From contig NZ_CP143867.1 in the NCBI RefSeq assembly GCF_036416795.1, positions 4,766,001-4,830,000 on the forward strand: 64,000 bases of DNA, written 5' to 3'. This document shows, piece by piece, positions 52,095-61,352 of this stretch. Under the pieces are notes generated by a model. The model was not told the DNA's origin and did no database searches. It was given only the letters and a program-made list of their open reading frames with translations. A program made the translations under genes and the position numbers. How positions within the stretch are numbered: the stretch's first letter is position 1; each line of letters starts with the position of its first letter. Source of the stretch: Bacteroides sp. MSB163 (GTDB lineage Bacteria > Bacteroidota > Bacteroidia > Bacteroidales > Bacteroidaceae).

Positions 52095-53261
52095 TTATAG
52101 GGTGAAGCTGTTGAAGCATTGCATGCCTTCCCGTTTGCTTTCATCCATGACATGTGCATAAATCATTGTTTCCCGGATATTACTGTGCCCAAGCAGTTTT
52201 TGCAGGCTGGACAAGTCTTTCGTTTTTCTGAGATAAATAGTCGCAAACGTATGCCTTCCTGTTTTGGCCGATATCTTTTTGTTAATTCCTAATTCCTTTG
52301 CAATGGTCTTCAACTGACGGTTAATGACCTGATCACATTGAACGTTCCTGAATAAACGTCCTTCTTCCTTACCTTCTGACCATTCTTCCAAAAGTTTTTT
52401 AGCGGGTACCGGCATCGGGATCTTTATCGGTTCCGGTTTGCAGTTCCGGTTCTTCACACGGTAGTAAGTCAGTACATCATTGTTTACCTGCTCTATGCAG
52501 AACATGCGGGCATCCGTAATATGCATGCTTGTAAAGCACATAAAAAGAAAAAATGCCAAAGTCAACTGAAGCTTTTCCGGCAAGGTTCGTTGGTAGTATA
52601 ACTGCACAAACTGCATCAGTTCTTCTTCTGTAAGATAATCAACATCACTCTTTATCCTTTTAATATGGAAGTCCTGAAAAGGATTTTCATCCAGGAAACC
52701 TTTTCTGTAAGCTGCGGTAACATATATCTTGATGGTGGACATATTCCGTTGTGCGGTTATCTCTGTATTGCCAAGTTCTTTCTTCATGTAGACCAAATAA
52801 TCTGTCAGATAATCCGGAGTAAGTTCCCGAAACTGTAGCAGTTCATTATATGCCTTGAACTTCTTCATGCAACTTAGATGGTGTTTAAATGTTCCCATCT
52901 CTATACGCCTGCTGTAAGTTTTCATATATTCCTTCACGAAATCATGAAAGGTCTTATAATCGCTGGGATTATTGTACTCCCGCATGAAGATGTCCTTAGT
53001 TATAGCTTGGTTCCTTAGGCGGAACTTGACAAGTATGTCATTGACACGTGCCTTCATATTGTTCACAATGAGATTAATATCTTTAGCCTCTTTGCTGTTC
53101 CCTTTGAGGAGTCCGCTTTTCTCGTCAAACTTAGTGGCGGACACGGATACTTTGCAAGGAAGCATCAGTTTTTCTTTGCCAATATAAAAGGTTATATATA
53201 GCGGAGCATTGCCTTCTTTGGTCAATCTCTGCTTGTTCTGGATGACTCTTACCGTACTCAT
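52095..53261 (-). CDS. Tyrosine-family phage integrase
   Basis: A 388-residue recombinase. Residues 1-90 form an arm-binding domain, 100-195 a SAM-like core-binding domain, and 205-380 the catalytic domain. In the catalytic part RHTFAT (Arg336), LGHSN (His359) and MIYAHV (Tyr368) are clear. In the first box, where FTGLRxSD usually gives the first catalytic Arg, it reads FTSMHITDAR, with His247 at the Arg position. Some Bacteroides integrases (IntDOT) also lack this Arg. It lies 180 bp from the tRNA-Arg core and should drive integration and excision there. Confidence 0.86.
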   Translation of the reverse strand: MSTVRVIQNKQRLTKEGNAPLYITFYIGKEKLMLPCKVSVSATKFDEKSGLLKGNSKEAKDINLIVNNMKARVNDILVKFRLRNQAITKDIFMREYNNPSDYKTFHDFVKEYMKTYSRRIEMGTFKHHLSCMKKFKAYNELLQFRELTPDYLTDYLVYMKKELGNTEITAQRNMSTIKIYVTAAYRKGFLDENPFQDFHIKRIKSDVDYLTEEELMQFVQLYYQRTLPEKLQLTLAFFLFMCFTSMHITDARMFCIEQVNNDVLTYYRVKNRNCKPEPIKIPMPVPAKKLLEEWSEGKEEGRLFRNVQCDQVINRQLKTIAKELGINKKISAKTGRHTFATIYLRKTKDLSSLQKLLGHSNIRETMIYAHVMDESKREGMQCFNSFTL

Positions 53262-53398
53262 TTTTGTTTTCTAAATTATTTCTACCAGCCTAAAAATGTA
53301 TCTCCGGAAAGCTATGTTTCTACCATGTTACCTACTTTCTGCACGAATTTTGCCAGGAATGCCAAGGTAGTAAGTTGTTGATAACCTGTAAAATGACG

Positions 53399-53434
53399 AA
53401 AGGCAAGCAGTCTTTTTATCGACTACTTGCCTTT
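53399..53434 (-). terminator. Hairpin supplied by the phage after the tRNA
   Basis: AAAGGCAAG/CTTGCCTTT with an inner AGTC/GACT pair. It takes the place of the host hairpin now at 8763-8809, so the tRNA transcript still ends in a stem after integration. Confidence 0.5.
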
Positions 53435-53440
53435 TCGTTG

Positions 53441-53514
<74 letters not shown>

Positions 53515-53530
53515 ATCCTTAATTGCGGTG

Positions 53531-53561
53531 CAAAGGTACGCTTTTCTGTGAAACTTGCAAA
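53531..53561 (-). promoter_or_regulatory. Promoter of tRNA-Arg
   Basis: On the minus strand: TTTG, a 19-base spacer and TACCTTTG, an exact match to the Bacteroides consensus, about 16 bp before the tRNA. Confidence 0.75.
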
Positions 53562-53614
53562 GATTTTACGCAGAAAATATTTTGTAAATAGATGCTTTTA
53601 TATCCGATTAGATG

Positions 53615-55072
53615 TTATAATCCTAATGGTAAACCAGTTACATACCATAAAATAAATAACAAAGTCCAAGCTAATAATATATATAGAGAATATCTCCAGG
53701 TATATTTCAGTAATGAACCATAGGTCGCTTGCTTATCATATTGCTGCATGTAAGTAAGGATAAGAGGCATATAGAACATGAAAGGAGTGATGGCATTGGT
53801 GGCACTGTCGCCAATACGAAAAGCGCATTGTACCATATCTGGAGAAATCCCCATATTAGCAAAGAACGGAACAAAGATGAAGGACATGAAAGTCCACTTG
53901 GCAGTGGCAGAGACCATAATAAGGTTCACAAGTGCTGTAAAGAGAATAAATAGAATGAGTATCCATAAACTCCCAAGATGAATGGACGAAAGCATGTCCG
54001 CTCCCATAATGGCTATACATTTATCCAAATGAGAATACTCGAAACACGCAAACATCTGAGCAGCAAAGAAAGCGATAACAAAGTAAACACCTAACAATTT
54101 CATAGGTTGAGTAAGTCCCTCAATCACATCTCCATCTGTACGGTAACGACCGGAAGCAAAGCCATAAACCATCCCCATAAGCCCGATACCAAAAGAAAGC
54201 AGAAACAGAATGCCCTCTATAAAAGGAGAACGGATCAGCCCACCATTCACACTACGCAAAATACCCCATGAAGAGAAAGTAGCCCAAAGAATCACGGTTG
54301 TATAAATCACCCCGATAGATACTGCACCTATCATAGCGCGACGTTCTTTGCGGGATAATTGTTTATAACCATTGAAACGAATATGACCGGCATATTCCCC
54401 CAAAGCCGGAAGAAGATTACGGCGAGTTACCTGATAAATAATAAAAGCCAGCAAGAAAGTAGATGCAAACAAGAAATAGTAATTACACAAAGGCCCTGTA
54501 TTTCCAGGTGACACATTTGCCATATCCGTAGCTTCTTGGGTACTGGCAGCAAGCATAGGATCCAAAGTACTTAGCATCAGGTTAGCACTATACCCACACG
54601 AAACAGAAACGTATGCCGTAATAATACCTGCAACCGGATGCAGCCCGACCGAATGGAACAAAGTTGCTGCAATCGGTAAAAGAATAATGTATCCGGCATC
54701 CCCTACTACATTGGAAAGTAATCCCAAGAAAATAACCAGTATCACCATGCGCCATGGATTATGCTTACGACGTGCCCCACTGCGGATACAGGCATCTATA
54801 AAACCTGAATGTTGTGCCACCCCGATACCAAACATAGCCACAATTACTAAGCCCAGCGGAGCAAACCCCGTGAAATTAGTAACCACATGCCGCAACAGCC
54901 AACGAACACCTTCCGGGCTAAGCAAACTTTGTACCCGTATTTCCTCCCCTGTTTGCGGTTGAAACACGCTCAGGCCGTAAATGTCAAATATCCATGATAA
55001 GACAATGACAGCCAGCGTCAACAAGAGAAACATTGTTGCCGGATGCGGCAGACGCCATTTGTTATTCATCAT
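53615..55072 (-). CDS. AbgT-family transporter
   Basis: A 485-residue inner-membrane protein with about 12 hydrophobic segments. Family traits are the N-terminal PHPATMFLLLTLAVIVLSW, GIGVAQHSGFIDACIR, NVVGDAGYIILLPIAATLF and late GDSATNAITPFMFYMP. AbgT members carry p-aminobenzoyl-glutamate or related folate and drug compounds. Its start overlaps the stop of the response regulator gene by 11 bp, so the sensor pair probably controls or senses the same condition. Start is MMNNK or MNNK. Substrate not provable. Confidence 0.85.
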   Translation of the reverse strand: MMNNKWRLPHPATMFLLLTLAVIVLSWIFDIYGLSVFQPQTGEEIRVQSLLSPEGVRWLLRHVVTNFTGFAPLGLVIVAMFGIGVAQHSGFIDACIRSGARRKHNPWRMVILVIFLGLLSNVVGDAGYIILLPIAATLFHSVGLHPVAGIITAYVSVSCGYSANLMLSTLDPMLAASTQEATDMANVSPGNTGPLCNYYFLFASTFLLAFIIYQVTRRNLLPALGEYAGHIRFNGYKQLSRKERRAMIGAVSIGVIYTTVILWATFSSWGILRSVNGGLIRSPFIEGILFLLSFGIGLMGMVYGFASGRYRTDGDVIEGLTQPMKLLGVYFVIAFFAAQMFACFEYSHLDKCIAIMGADMLSSIHLGSLWILILFILFTALVNLIMVSATAKWTFMSFIFVPFFANMGISPDMVQCAFRIGDSATNAITPFMFYMPLILTYMQQYDKQATYGSLLKYTWRYSLYILLAWTLLFILWYVTGLPLGL

Positions 55073-55790
55073 CTGCTTCCAGATTATCTATATCAAGAAT
55101 ACGGAGTTCTAAAGCACGCACAACCAGACGGGTTGCATTCACTCCTATCCGCTCTCCTTGTGGAAACAGACGGTTTACCAAATCATTCTGACGCTTTTCC
55201 AGAGATTTAACTCCAAAAGGCATACCTTTCAAGTTAGCAATCATATCTTTGGTATACCCCAATGCCAGATGGCGTAGGAAACGCTCGTCATACTCATCAA
55301 TATCATAACTGATAACCGCTTCCTGACGTTTGGCATCATTCGCAACAGATTGCTTGAAACGGTCTACAATTTTTTCCAAAATAGGATAATTAAAAACCAG
55401 CTTCTTTCCATCCATTACTGCCTGTACATCTGTTTTCGTAAGCAACTCACCTGTTTTCAAAATAATACCGTCAGCACCCGCATTCAGAACATCCACCCAA
55501 AGCTTTTCATTCAGAATTTCTCCGGTAAATATGAGTACGTGTACTCCCGGGTAGCGTTTAAATATATTCCGGCAGATATCCACACCAATAGTAGTAGAAC
55601 CACCCAAACCTAAATCCAGTAATACCAAATCAGGAACTCCGGCTTCTATCAATGTCCAGAATTCACTTTCGGTCATGGCCGTACCGATAACTTCTGCATT
55701 GGGTATTTCATGACGGAAGATTTCTTCCGTTCCTTTCAATTCAAGCTTGACGTCTTCTACAATAATTACTTTGAATTTCTTGTCTTCCAT
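55062..55790 (-). CDS. Two-component response regulator
   Basis: A 242-residue protein. Residues 1-125 are a receiver domain with the acidic pair Glu12/Asp13, the phosphate acceptor Asp59 (LVLLDLGLGG), a Thr in LIFTGE and Lys in GIILKTGELL. The C-terminal 100 residues (DERFLRHLALGYTKDMIANL, KSLEKRQNDLVNRLF) are a LuxR-like DNA-binding part. It follows the large sensor gene by 11 bp and overlaps the transporter, so the three make one operon. Confidence 0.82.
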   Translation of the reverse strand: MEDKKFKVIIVEDVKLELKGTEEIFRHEIPNAEVIGTAMTESEFWTLIEAGVPDLVLLDLGLGGSTTIGVDICRNIFKRYPGVHVLIFTGEILNEKLWVDVLNAGADGIILKTGELLTKTDVQAVMDGKKLVFNYPILEKIVDRFKQSVANDAKRQEAVISYDIDEYDERFLRHLALGYTKDMIANLKGMPFGVKSLEKRQNDLVNRLFPQGERIGVNATRLVVRALELRILDIDNLEADDE

Positions 55791-55801
55791 ATTCTTTAAT
55801 T

Positions 55802-58800
55802 TTATTTTCTTCTCGGTATCGTAAAATAAACTGTAAATCCACCATTCTCAGCCGGTTCAGCATTGATGCGACAGCCACGTTTTCCGGCAAACTCGTCATG
55901 GTCGCGAATAATCTGCTTGCAGACGAGATACTCCGTACCTCGCAACTCTCCTTTTTCTCCTGTTGCCGTCATACGTTCCAGGTTTGGATAGAAAAGTTGA
56001 TTTAATTCCTCACGGGTTTTCGTCCTTCGCATATCAGTGAAAAGGAAACGAATATATTCTCCGTCTACTGCTGCCGCCAAATGTATTTCTCCATCCAGAG
56101 GAACAGACAAAGCTTCATCTATCAGATTCTCCAATAAGAAACGAAGTTGGATAAAATCTCCGACCACTCTTTCATCAATAACTTTCGTAGAGAAAGATAC
56201 AGCAAACCCTTTTCCCTTATTCGCTTTACGGAAATATTTTTCTGCCAAAACAAACAACTCCGGTACGGAAATTATCCCTCGACGGAACGTAACCTCTTCC
56301 AATTGGCGCGATGCGCACGAACTCAATATGGTAAATATACCTTTATAATATTCTATCAATTCGCCGATAGCTGAAACCATCTCCTTTTCTTCCGTTTCTG
56401 AGAGAATACCTGAACGAAGTTTACCAATGAGTTGCTTGATCTTATTCGGATAATAAATCGTCTCGTGCTTGATGGTGGAAAGACAATTATCAAGCACCAT
56501 ATTCTGCACATGCAACATACCGTCCTCCCATGACGCCCGGTGTGCTTCTTCATGCGCAGCTTCGATGTCGCGGTATTTTGTTGCCAGTTTCACAACTGCA
56601 TTGAAGACCACAATCGCTATATACCGCGCAATCAATTCCAGCAATAGATGAGCCGTCTCTTGATCAACATTCTCTTGCCGTTCAAGATATAACACACCCA
56701 CACAGCGCGAATCACCCGCAGCATCCACCACCAAAGGCAAAGCTTCAAATCTCGGTGCGGACAGTTGAGTATGCTGTTCAAAACAGCGTTGAACTACTTC
56801 CTTCCAAAGTTCATCTTCTGCCGCAGATGATCCATTATCTCCCGTAGAGGACAACTCATTTTCTATAGAATTTGACGCATATTCCAGTTGATGTGTCGTT
56901 TCATTATAAACGGCGATTCCCAACCGATCAATACTTAGCAACTCATTTATAGCATCAAAGCCTTCGTCAACGATACGTTGAGGAATAGCTTTCAGGGTAT
57001 CTTCTTCCCGTTGCAATGCCTCTTCTGTTTCGGGAACTTGTATCAGGGAGGCAGCAAATATCTGTCTATTGATTTCCAAAACCTGTTCCAGATTCCAACG
57101 GTTTACAAGACGTTTGCGAATATACAGAATATAATATCCTAAAAGCAACATAGCTATAAGTCCGATAAACAAGATAACACCCACCATCTTATTATTGGTA
57201 GAACGTTCCAGTTGACGACAATATTCTTCCAATGACTGGTCTTCACCCAACAATTTGTACATGGTAGTATAGGCGGCATTATTATAACTGTACGCATCCC
57301 ATTGTTTCAAAGCCAGAAAAGCGACAGCCGCCTCATTCCGGATATCCAGAATGACATGAAAGTCCGAATTGAAAAGCTCATTCCACCAGGATAATTCCCC
57401 CGGCTCCCCATCTCCTCTCAATGACATGTAGCGCCGCGGATCCTGGGCATACCTTTTATAATGCGCATTCAGACAAGACATGGCAGAATCTACATATTCC
57501 AAAGCCTGTTCAAAATTTCCTTCCACATTACTATAATAGGCATCATTAGCATAGTCGGACGCCTCATTCAACAGAGCTTCAAACTCATTTTCCGCAGTTA
57601 ATGACAAAGAATCCTGAGCCGTTTGCGCATAGATTTCATCCGGTTGCATCACCGCTTCCTCCACTGATTTATTGCACGAACTCATGCCTATAGAAAAGAA
57701 TATGCACAGAAATACCATCAAAGTTTTACGCACTCCTGTAGGCAGGCGGAAATAAAAACGGCTGCCCTTTCCTAAAGTACTTTCTACATTGAACAAACAG
57801 ACTCTGAATACTTCGTTCGTCTTCCGGTATTTCTCAATGATACCTTTACAATTCATCAGGCCGAAGCCGCTCCCTTTGTTTTTCAGTAGTTCTTCCCGAT
57901 CGGCAGCATCCAATATGCCTATTTCCTGCGAATTATACAATTTCTCACCGACAATACGCGTCACATCTTCTTCTGAAAGGCCATAACCGGTATCCTCTAC
58001 TGAGATTTCCACATATTCTTCTGTCGAATTTGCATAGACTTTTACCTTACCTCCCTTTGGAGTATATTTACGGGCATTTTCTGCAAGCGTGTTTATCATA
58101 AACAGCGTCAACGCCTTGTCAGCTTTCACATAGGTATCCATTGGCGTCACTTCCAGTTGTTGCTGTTTCATTTCGAAGGCACGGCTTCCTTTCCGTATCA
58201 GATCAAAAAGCTCGTTCAATCCGAACGTTTCTATATTCAAGCTCAGGCTACCCTGTTTCATTTTAATCCATAAAGCAAGGATATCATTGTATTCATTGAT
58301 GGTTGTCACCAATTCGTCCATATATTGATACTTCTCAGCTTTGATGTGTTCGTCATGGATAAAACCCTTTTCCGTCAGTTTATGCACTTCATTAATAATA
58401 CGGTCTATGTACGGATGAATACCGTTCACAATGGCCATACACGCTTTCTTTATAAGATTCTGACGTTTATTTCCAGCTATATGCTGTTCGTACACATACC
58501 GTTCTTTCTCCAACCGACGACGTTCGTCACCCAGCGAAATGGAGGTCATGCCATTATCAAGCGCCCATGTAATATAGGGAGCAATCACATGTAGTATTGC
58601 TTTCTCATCTTTCGTTAGCCGTTCGGGTAATACCAACTGCCCATTTTCTATCCGAATGTCTTTTACACTGAAAAGTTCCTCTATATCTGTCTGCACAGCA
58701 GAAAGAATGGCATCTACAATTTCTTCTTCCGTCTGTGCGTCCGTGGGAATAGAAGCAGTTATTTTCTGACAAATGTCCAACATCTGCCTCAAACGGTGCA

Positions 58801-60202
58801 AATGGACATGATTACGTTCTTTAGACCGCTTATTGAATATCCAAAAGAATAAAACCACCAGTATAAAACCGACAATCACAAAGAAGAGTAAAATATTGAG
58901 TTGCCGGGCTTCACTTTCCAAAGCCTGATAACGGCTTTCCAACTCCTTATCCTGCCGGGTATCTTCCAGAATATCCAGATAAATATTGCGATTGTAATCG
59001 GAGTGTTGTTTCATTTCCAGTCCGGCATACGTCACACTCAGTTGTTCGCGAATACGTGAAATCCATTCCGGAACGGTCCTTAACTTACGCTCTATCCATG
59101 CTTTTTCTGAAGAAATGGTATCCCGTATATCATAGGTTTTCAACCAGTCCAAGCTATCGTGGCAATCATAAAAACGGCGATGATGGCTGTTCACACACTC
59201 CAAGGCAAGCGTCAATGTATCCAATGCTTCGGCGTAGTTATCATGCGCATTCAGATATTTACCAATAGAAACATAGGCACCAGCAATCTGATACACATCA
59301 TTATATTGCTTGAATTTCTTCAAAGCCAATTGTCCTAAATGCATGGGCAACAAAGAATCCACGGGAACATCAAACTGTTTCAACGCATGAGAACGCCTGA
59401 CCTGGAAAAAGTCGTAATTATCGGGAGATGCCATCAGATTAGCAAGCCCCTGCACTCCATTACCTTCAAAATACAAGTATCCTCCGCGGGATGCCATTTT
59501 CCAAGTTGTATACAGTTCGTCGAATTCACGCAAACGACGTTCGTCCGCCGTTTCACCATCACAAAGTGCTGCTGATCCTTTTATATAATGATAATACAGT
59601 AACTGGTTTGTATCTGCCGCAAGTTCTTCCTGCGGATATATTTCGTTAATAGAAGCCACCGCTTCCGGACGTTGTTGCAGATAGTAGTAATAAACTGCGG
59701 AAACAATATAAAATTCGGAGCGTGCATAGTTCAGTCTCAACCGTTCGTGCTTATCTACGAAAAGCTTGTTATCTTCATCTATTCGTTTCATGCGACGGAG
59801 GGCACTGTTCCGATAGTCATAAAATTCTTTGTTCATGGCCGTCCGCTGATAAATTTTCATCAATCCGATATCGGCAACCAGCAGTTCCAGTTCATTTTTC
59901 GTGAGACTATACACATCTTTATGAAACTTCTCCGCTTTCTCAAAATCCATGCGCATAAAAGCGCAAAAGCCCAGATTATTGGATGCTTCCGCTTTTCCCT
60001 GACTATACAGATTTACTTCTCCATAAGCTTGTGTGGCAGCATGACAAGAAGAGTCCAGGTCTTTATAACGATAAGAATAAGCCACTTGGTTGAGCGAATC
60101 GATAAGATGTACTTCCTTGGTGGGAGCAGTACCCACACAAGAAATCATTACTATGCAAAAACACAGTAAGCCCACCAATCGTATATAAGGAAACCGTTTC
60201 AC
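55802..60202 (-). CDS. Large hybrid sensor kinase-like protein with two lipoprotein-type modules
   Basis: A 1466-residue protein. Module 1: a signal-like N-terminus ending MISC, TPR-like helices to about 420, a membrane helix (LNILLFFVIVGFILVVLFFW), then a GHKL ATPase with INTLAENARKYTPKGG, EDTGYGLSE and GSGFGLMNCKG (about 690-800). Module 2 begins near 830 with another signal-like segment (MVFLCIFFSIGMSSC), a helical part, a membrane helix (VILFIGLIAMLLLGYYILYI), a GAF-like part and a degenerate ATPase end. Such DUF5112/DUF5113-type fusions occur in Bacteroides. The start is GTG at 60202. The partner is the response regulator next to it. Confidence 0.75.
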   Translation of the reverse strand: MKRFPYIRLVGLLCFCIVMISCVGTAPTKEVHLIDSLNQVAYSYRYKDLDSSCHAATQAYGEVNLYSQGKAEASNNLGFCAFMRMDFEKAEKFHKDVYSLTKNELELLVADIGLMKIYQRTAMNKEFYDYRNSALRRMKRIDEDNKLFVDKHERLRLNYARSEFYIVSAVYYYYLQQRPEAVASINEIYPQEELAADTNQLLYYHYIKGSAALCDGETADERRLREFDELYTTWKMASRGGYLYFEGNGVQGLANLMASPDNYDFFQVRRSHALKQFDVPVDSLLPMHLGQLALKKFKQYNDVYQIAGAYVSIGKYLNAHDNYAEALDTLTLALECVNSHHRRFYDCHDSLDWLKTYDIRDTISSEKAWIERKLRTVPEWISRIREQLSVTYAGLEMKQHSDYNRNIYLDILEDTRQDKELESRYQALESEARQLNILLFFVIVGFILVVLFFWIFNKRSKERNHVHLHRLRQMLDICQKITASIPTDAQTEEEIVDAILSAVQTDIEELFSVKDIRIENGQLVLPERLTKDEKAILHVIAPYITWALDNGMTSISLGDERRRLEKERYVYEQHIAGNKRQNLIKKACMAIVNGIHPYIDRIINEVHKLTEKGFIHDEHIKAEKYQYMDELVTTINEYNDILALWIKMKQGSLSLNIETFGLNELFDLIRKGSRAFEMKQQQLEVTPMDTYVKADKALTLFMINTLAENARKYTPKGGKVKVYANSTEEYVEISVEDTGYGLSEEDVTRIVGEKLYNSQEIGILDAADREELLKNKGSGFGLMNCKGIIEKYRKTNEVFRVCLFNVESTLGKGSRFYFRLPTGVRKTLMVFLCIFFSIGMSSCNKSVEEAVMQPDEIYAQTAQDSLSLTAENEFEALLNEASDYANDAYYSNVEGNFEQALEYVDSAMSCLNAHYKRYAQDPRRYMSLRGDGEPGELSWWNELFNSDFHVILDIRNEAAVAFLALKQWDAYSYNNAAYTTMYKLLGEDQSLEEYCRQLERSTNNKMVGVILFIGLIAMLLLGYYILYIRKRLVNRWNLEQVLEINRQIFAASLIQVPETEEALQREEDTLKAIPQRIVDEGFDAINELLSIDRLGIAVYNETTHQLEYASNSIENELSSTGDNGSSAAEDELWKEVVQRCFEQHTQLSAPRFEALPLVVDAAGDSRCVGVLYLERQENVDQETAHLLLELIARYIAIVVFNAVVKLATKYRDIEAAHEEAHRASWEDGMLHVQNMVLDNCLSTIKHETIYYPNKIKQLIGKLRSGILSETEEKEMVSAIGELIEYYKGIFTILSSCASRQLEEVTFRRGIISVPELFVLAEKYFRKANKGKGFAVSFSTKVIDERVVGDFIQLRFLLENLIDEALSVPLDGEIHLAAAVDGEYIRFLFTDMRRTKTREELNQLFYPNLERMTATGEKGELRGTEYLVCKQIIRDHDEFAGKRGCRINAEPAENGGFTVYFTIPRRK

Positions 60203-60206
60203 TTAG

Positions 60207-60214
60207 CAAAGCTA
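60207..60214 (-). promoter_or_regulatory. -7 box of the sensor kinase gene
   Basis: TAGCTTTG on the minus strand, only 4 bp before the GTG start. If real, the mRNA would have almost no leader. The -33 box is only a T-run (TTTTT) at about 19 bases. Confidence 0.35.
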
Positions 60215-60257
60215 CAAATAAATCCGGGAAAGAAAAAAGATTTTTCTACAATAAGTC

Positions 60258-60289
60258 TTGTAGAATGTAGCGGGAAATTCATAACTTTG
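60258..60289 (+). promoter_or_regulatory. prs promoter
   Basis: TTG (60258-60260), a 21-base spacer and TAACTTTG (60282-60289), matching the Bacteroides consensus, about 37 bp before the ATG. Confidence 0.75.
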
Positions 60290-60326
60290 CAGCCATATTA
60301 AACAAATAGGTAACATCTATTACAAA

Positions 60327-61265
60327 ATGAGCGAAAAAGCACCCGTAATGGTATTCTCCGGAACTAACTCGAGATACCTTGCAGAGAAAATCTGCGCAAG
60401 CCTTGATTGCCCTCTGGGAAAGATGAACATCACCCACTTTGCTGATGGTGAGTTTGCTGTTTCCTATGAAGAGTCAATTCGTGGCGCACATGTATTCCTG
60501 GTTCAATCCACCTTCCCTAATTCCGACAATTTAATGGAACTTCTGCTGATGATCGACGCTGCCAAAAGAGCGTCTGCTAAAAGCGTTGTTGCAGTCATTC
60601 CATATTTCGGTTGGGCACGACAGGACAGAAAAGACAAACCTCGCGTTTCTATCGGCGCAAAGTTAGTAGCCGATTTACTTTCAGTAGCAGGTATCGATCG
60701 TTTGATTACGATGGATCTCCATGCTGATCAAATCCAAGGTTTCTTCAACATTCCGGTAGATCACTTGTATGCTTCGGCAGTGTTCCTCCCCTATATTGAG
60801 TCCTTGAAATTGAAAGATCTTGTAATCGCTACGCCGGATGTGGGTGGTTCCAAACGTGCCAGCACATTCTCAAAGTATTTGGGAGTTCCCCTGGTATTGT
60901 GCAACAAGTCACGTGAGAAAGCAAACGAAGTTGCATCCATGCAAATTATCGGTGATGTAACCGACAAGAATGTAGTGTTGGTAGATGACATCGTAGATAC
61001 AGCCGGTACTATCACCAAAGCAGCTAACATTATGTTGGATGCGGGTGCTAAATCAGTACGCGCTATTGCAAGCCACTGTGTAATGTCCGATCCGGCGTCT
61101 TTCCGTGTACAGGAATCCAGTCTGACTGAAATCGTATTTACCGATAGTATCCCCTACTCTAAGAAATGCGCGAAAGTGAAACAACTCAGTATTGCTGATA
61201 TGTTTGCAGAAACCATTAAGAGAGTGGTGAATAATGAGTCTATCAGTTCACAGTATATTATCTAA
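60327..61265 (+). CDS. prs: Ribose-phosphate pyrophosphokinase
   Basis: A 312-residue cytoplasmic enzyme that makes PRPP from ribose 5-phosphate and ATP for nucleotide, His and Trp synthesis. Family signatures: FSGTNSRYLAEKICASL, FADGEFAVSYEESIRG, YFGWARQDRKDKPRVS, TMDLHADQIQGFF and the PRPP-binding VVLVDDIVDTAGTITKA. Length is normal for class I enzymes. It is a single-gene unit with its own promoter and terminator and is a clear housekeeping gene. Confidence 0.96.
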   Translation: MSEKAPVMVFSGTNSRYLAEKICASLDCPLGKMNITHFADGEFAVSYEESIRGAHVFLVQSTFPNSDNLMELLLMIDAAKRASAKSVVAVIPYFGWARQDRKDKPRVSIGAKLVADLLSVAGIDRLITMDLHADQIQGFFNIPVDHLYASAVFLPYIESLKLKDLVIATPDVGGSKRASTFSKYLGVPLVLCNKSREKANEVASMQIIGDVTDKNVVLVDDIVDTAGTITKAANIMLDAGAKSVRAIASHCVMSDPASFRVQESSLTEIVFTDSIPYSKKCAKVKQLSIADMFAETIKRVVNNESISSQYII

Positions 61266-61285
61266 TAGAGAATTGGATATAAAAA

Positions 61286-61326
61286 CAAAGGCTACGCAGT
61301 TTAATATTGCGTAGCCTTTGTTTTTT
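61286..61326. terminator. prs terminator
   Basis: CAAAGGCTACGCA and TGCGTAGCCTTTG arms with a 9-base loop and a run of six T. It lies between convergent genes. Confidence 0.85.
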
Positions 61327-61352
61327 ATTTAAAGTTTCAAATCTCAATCATT

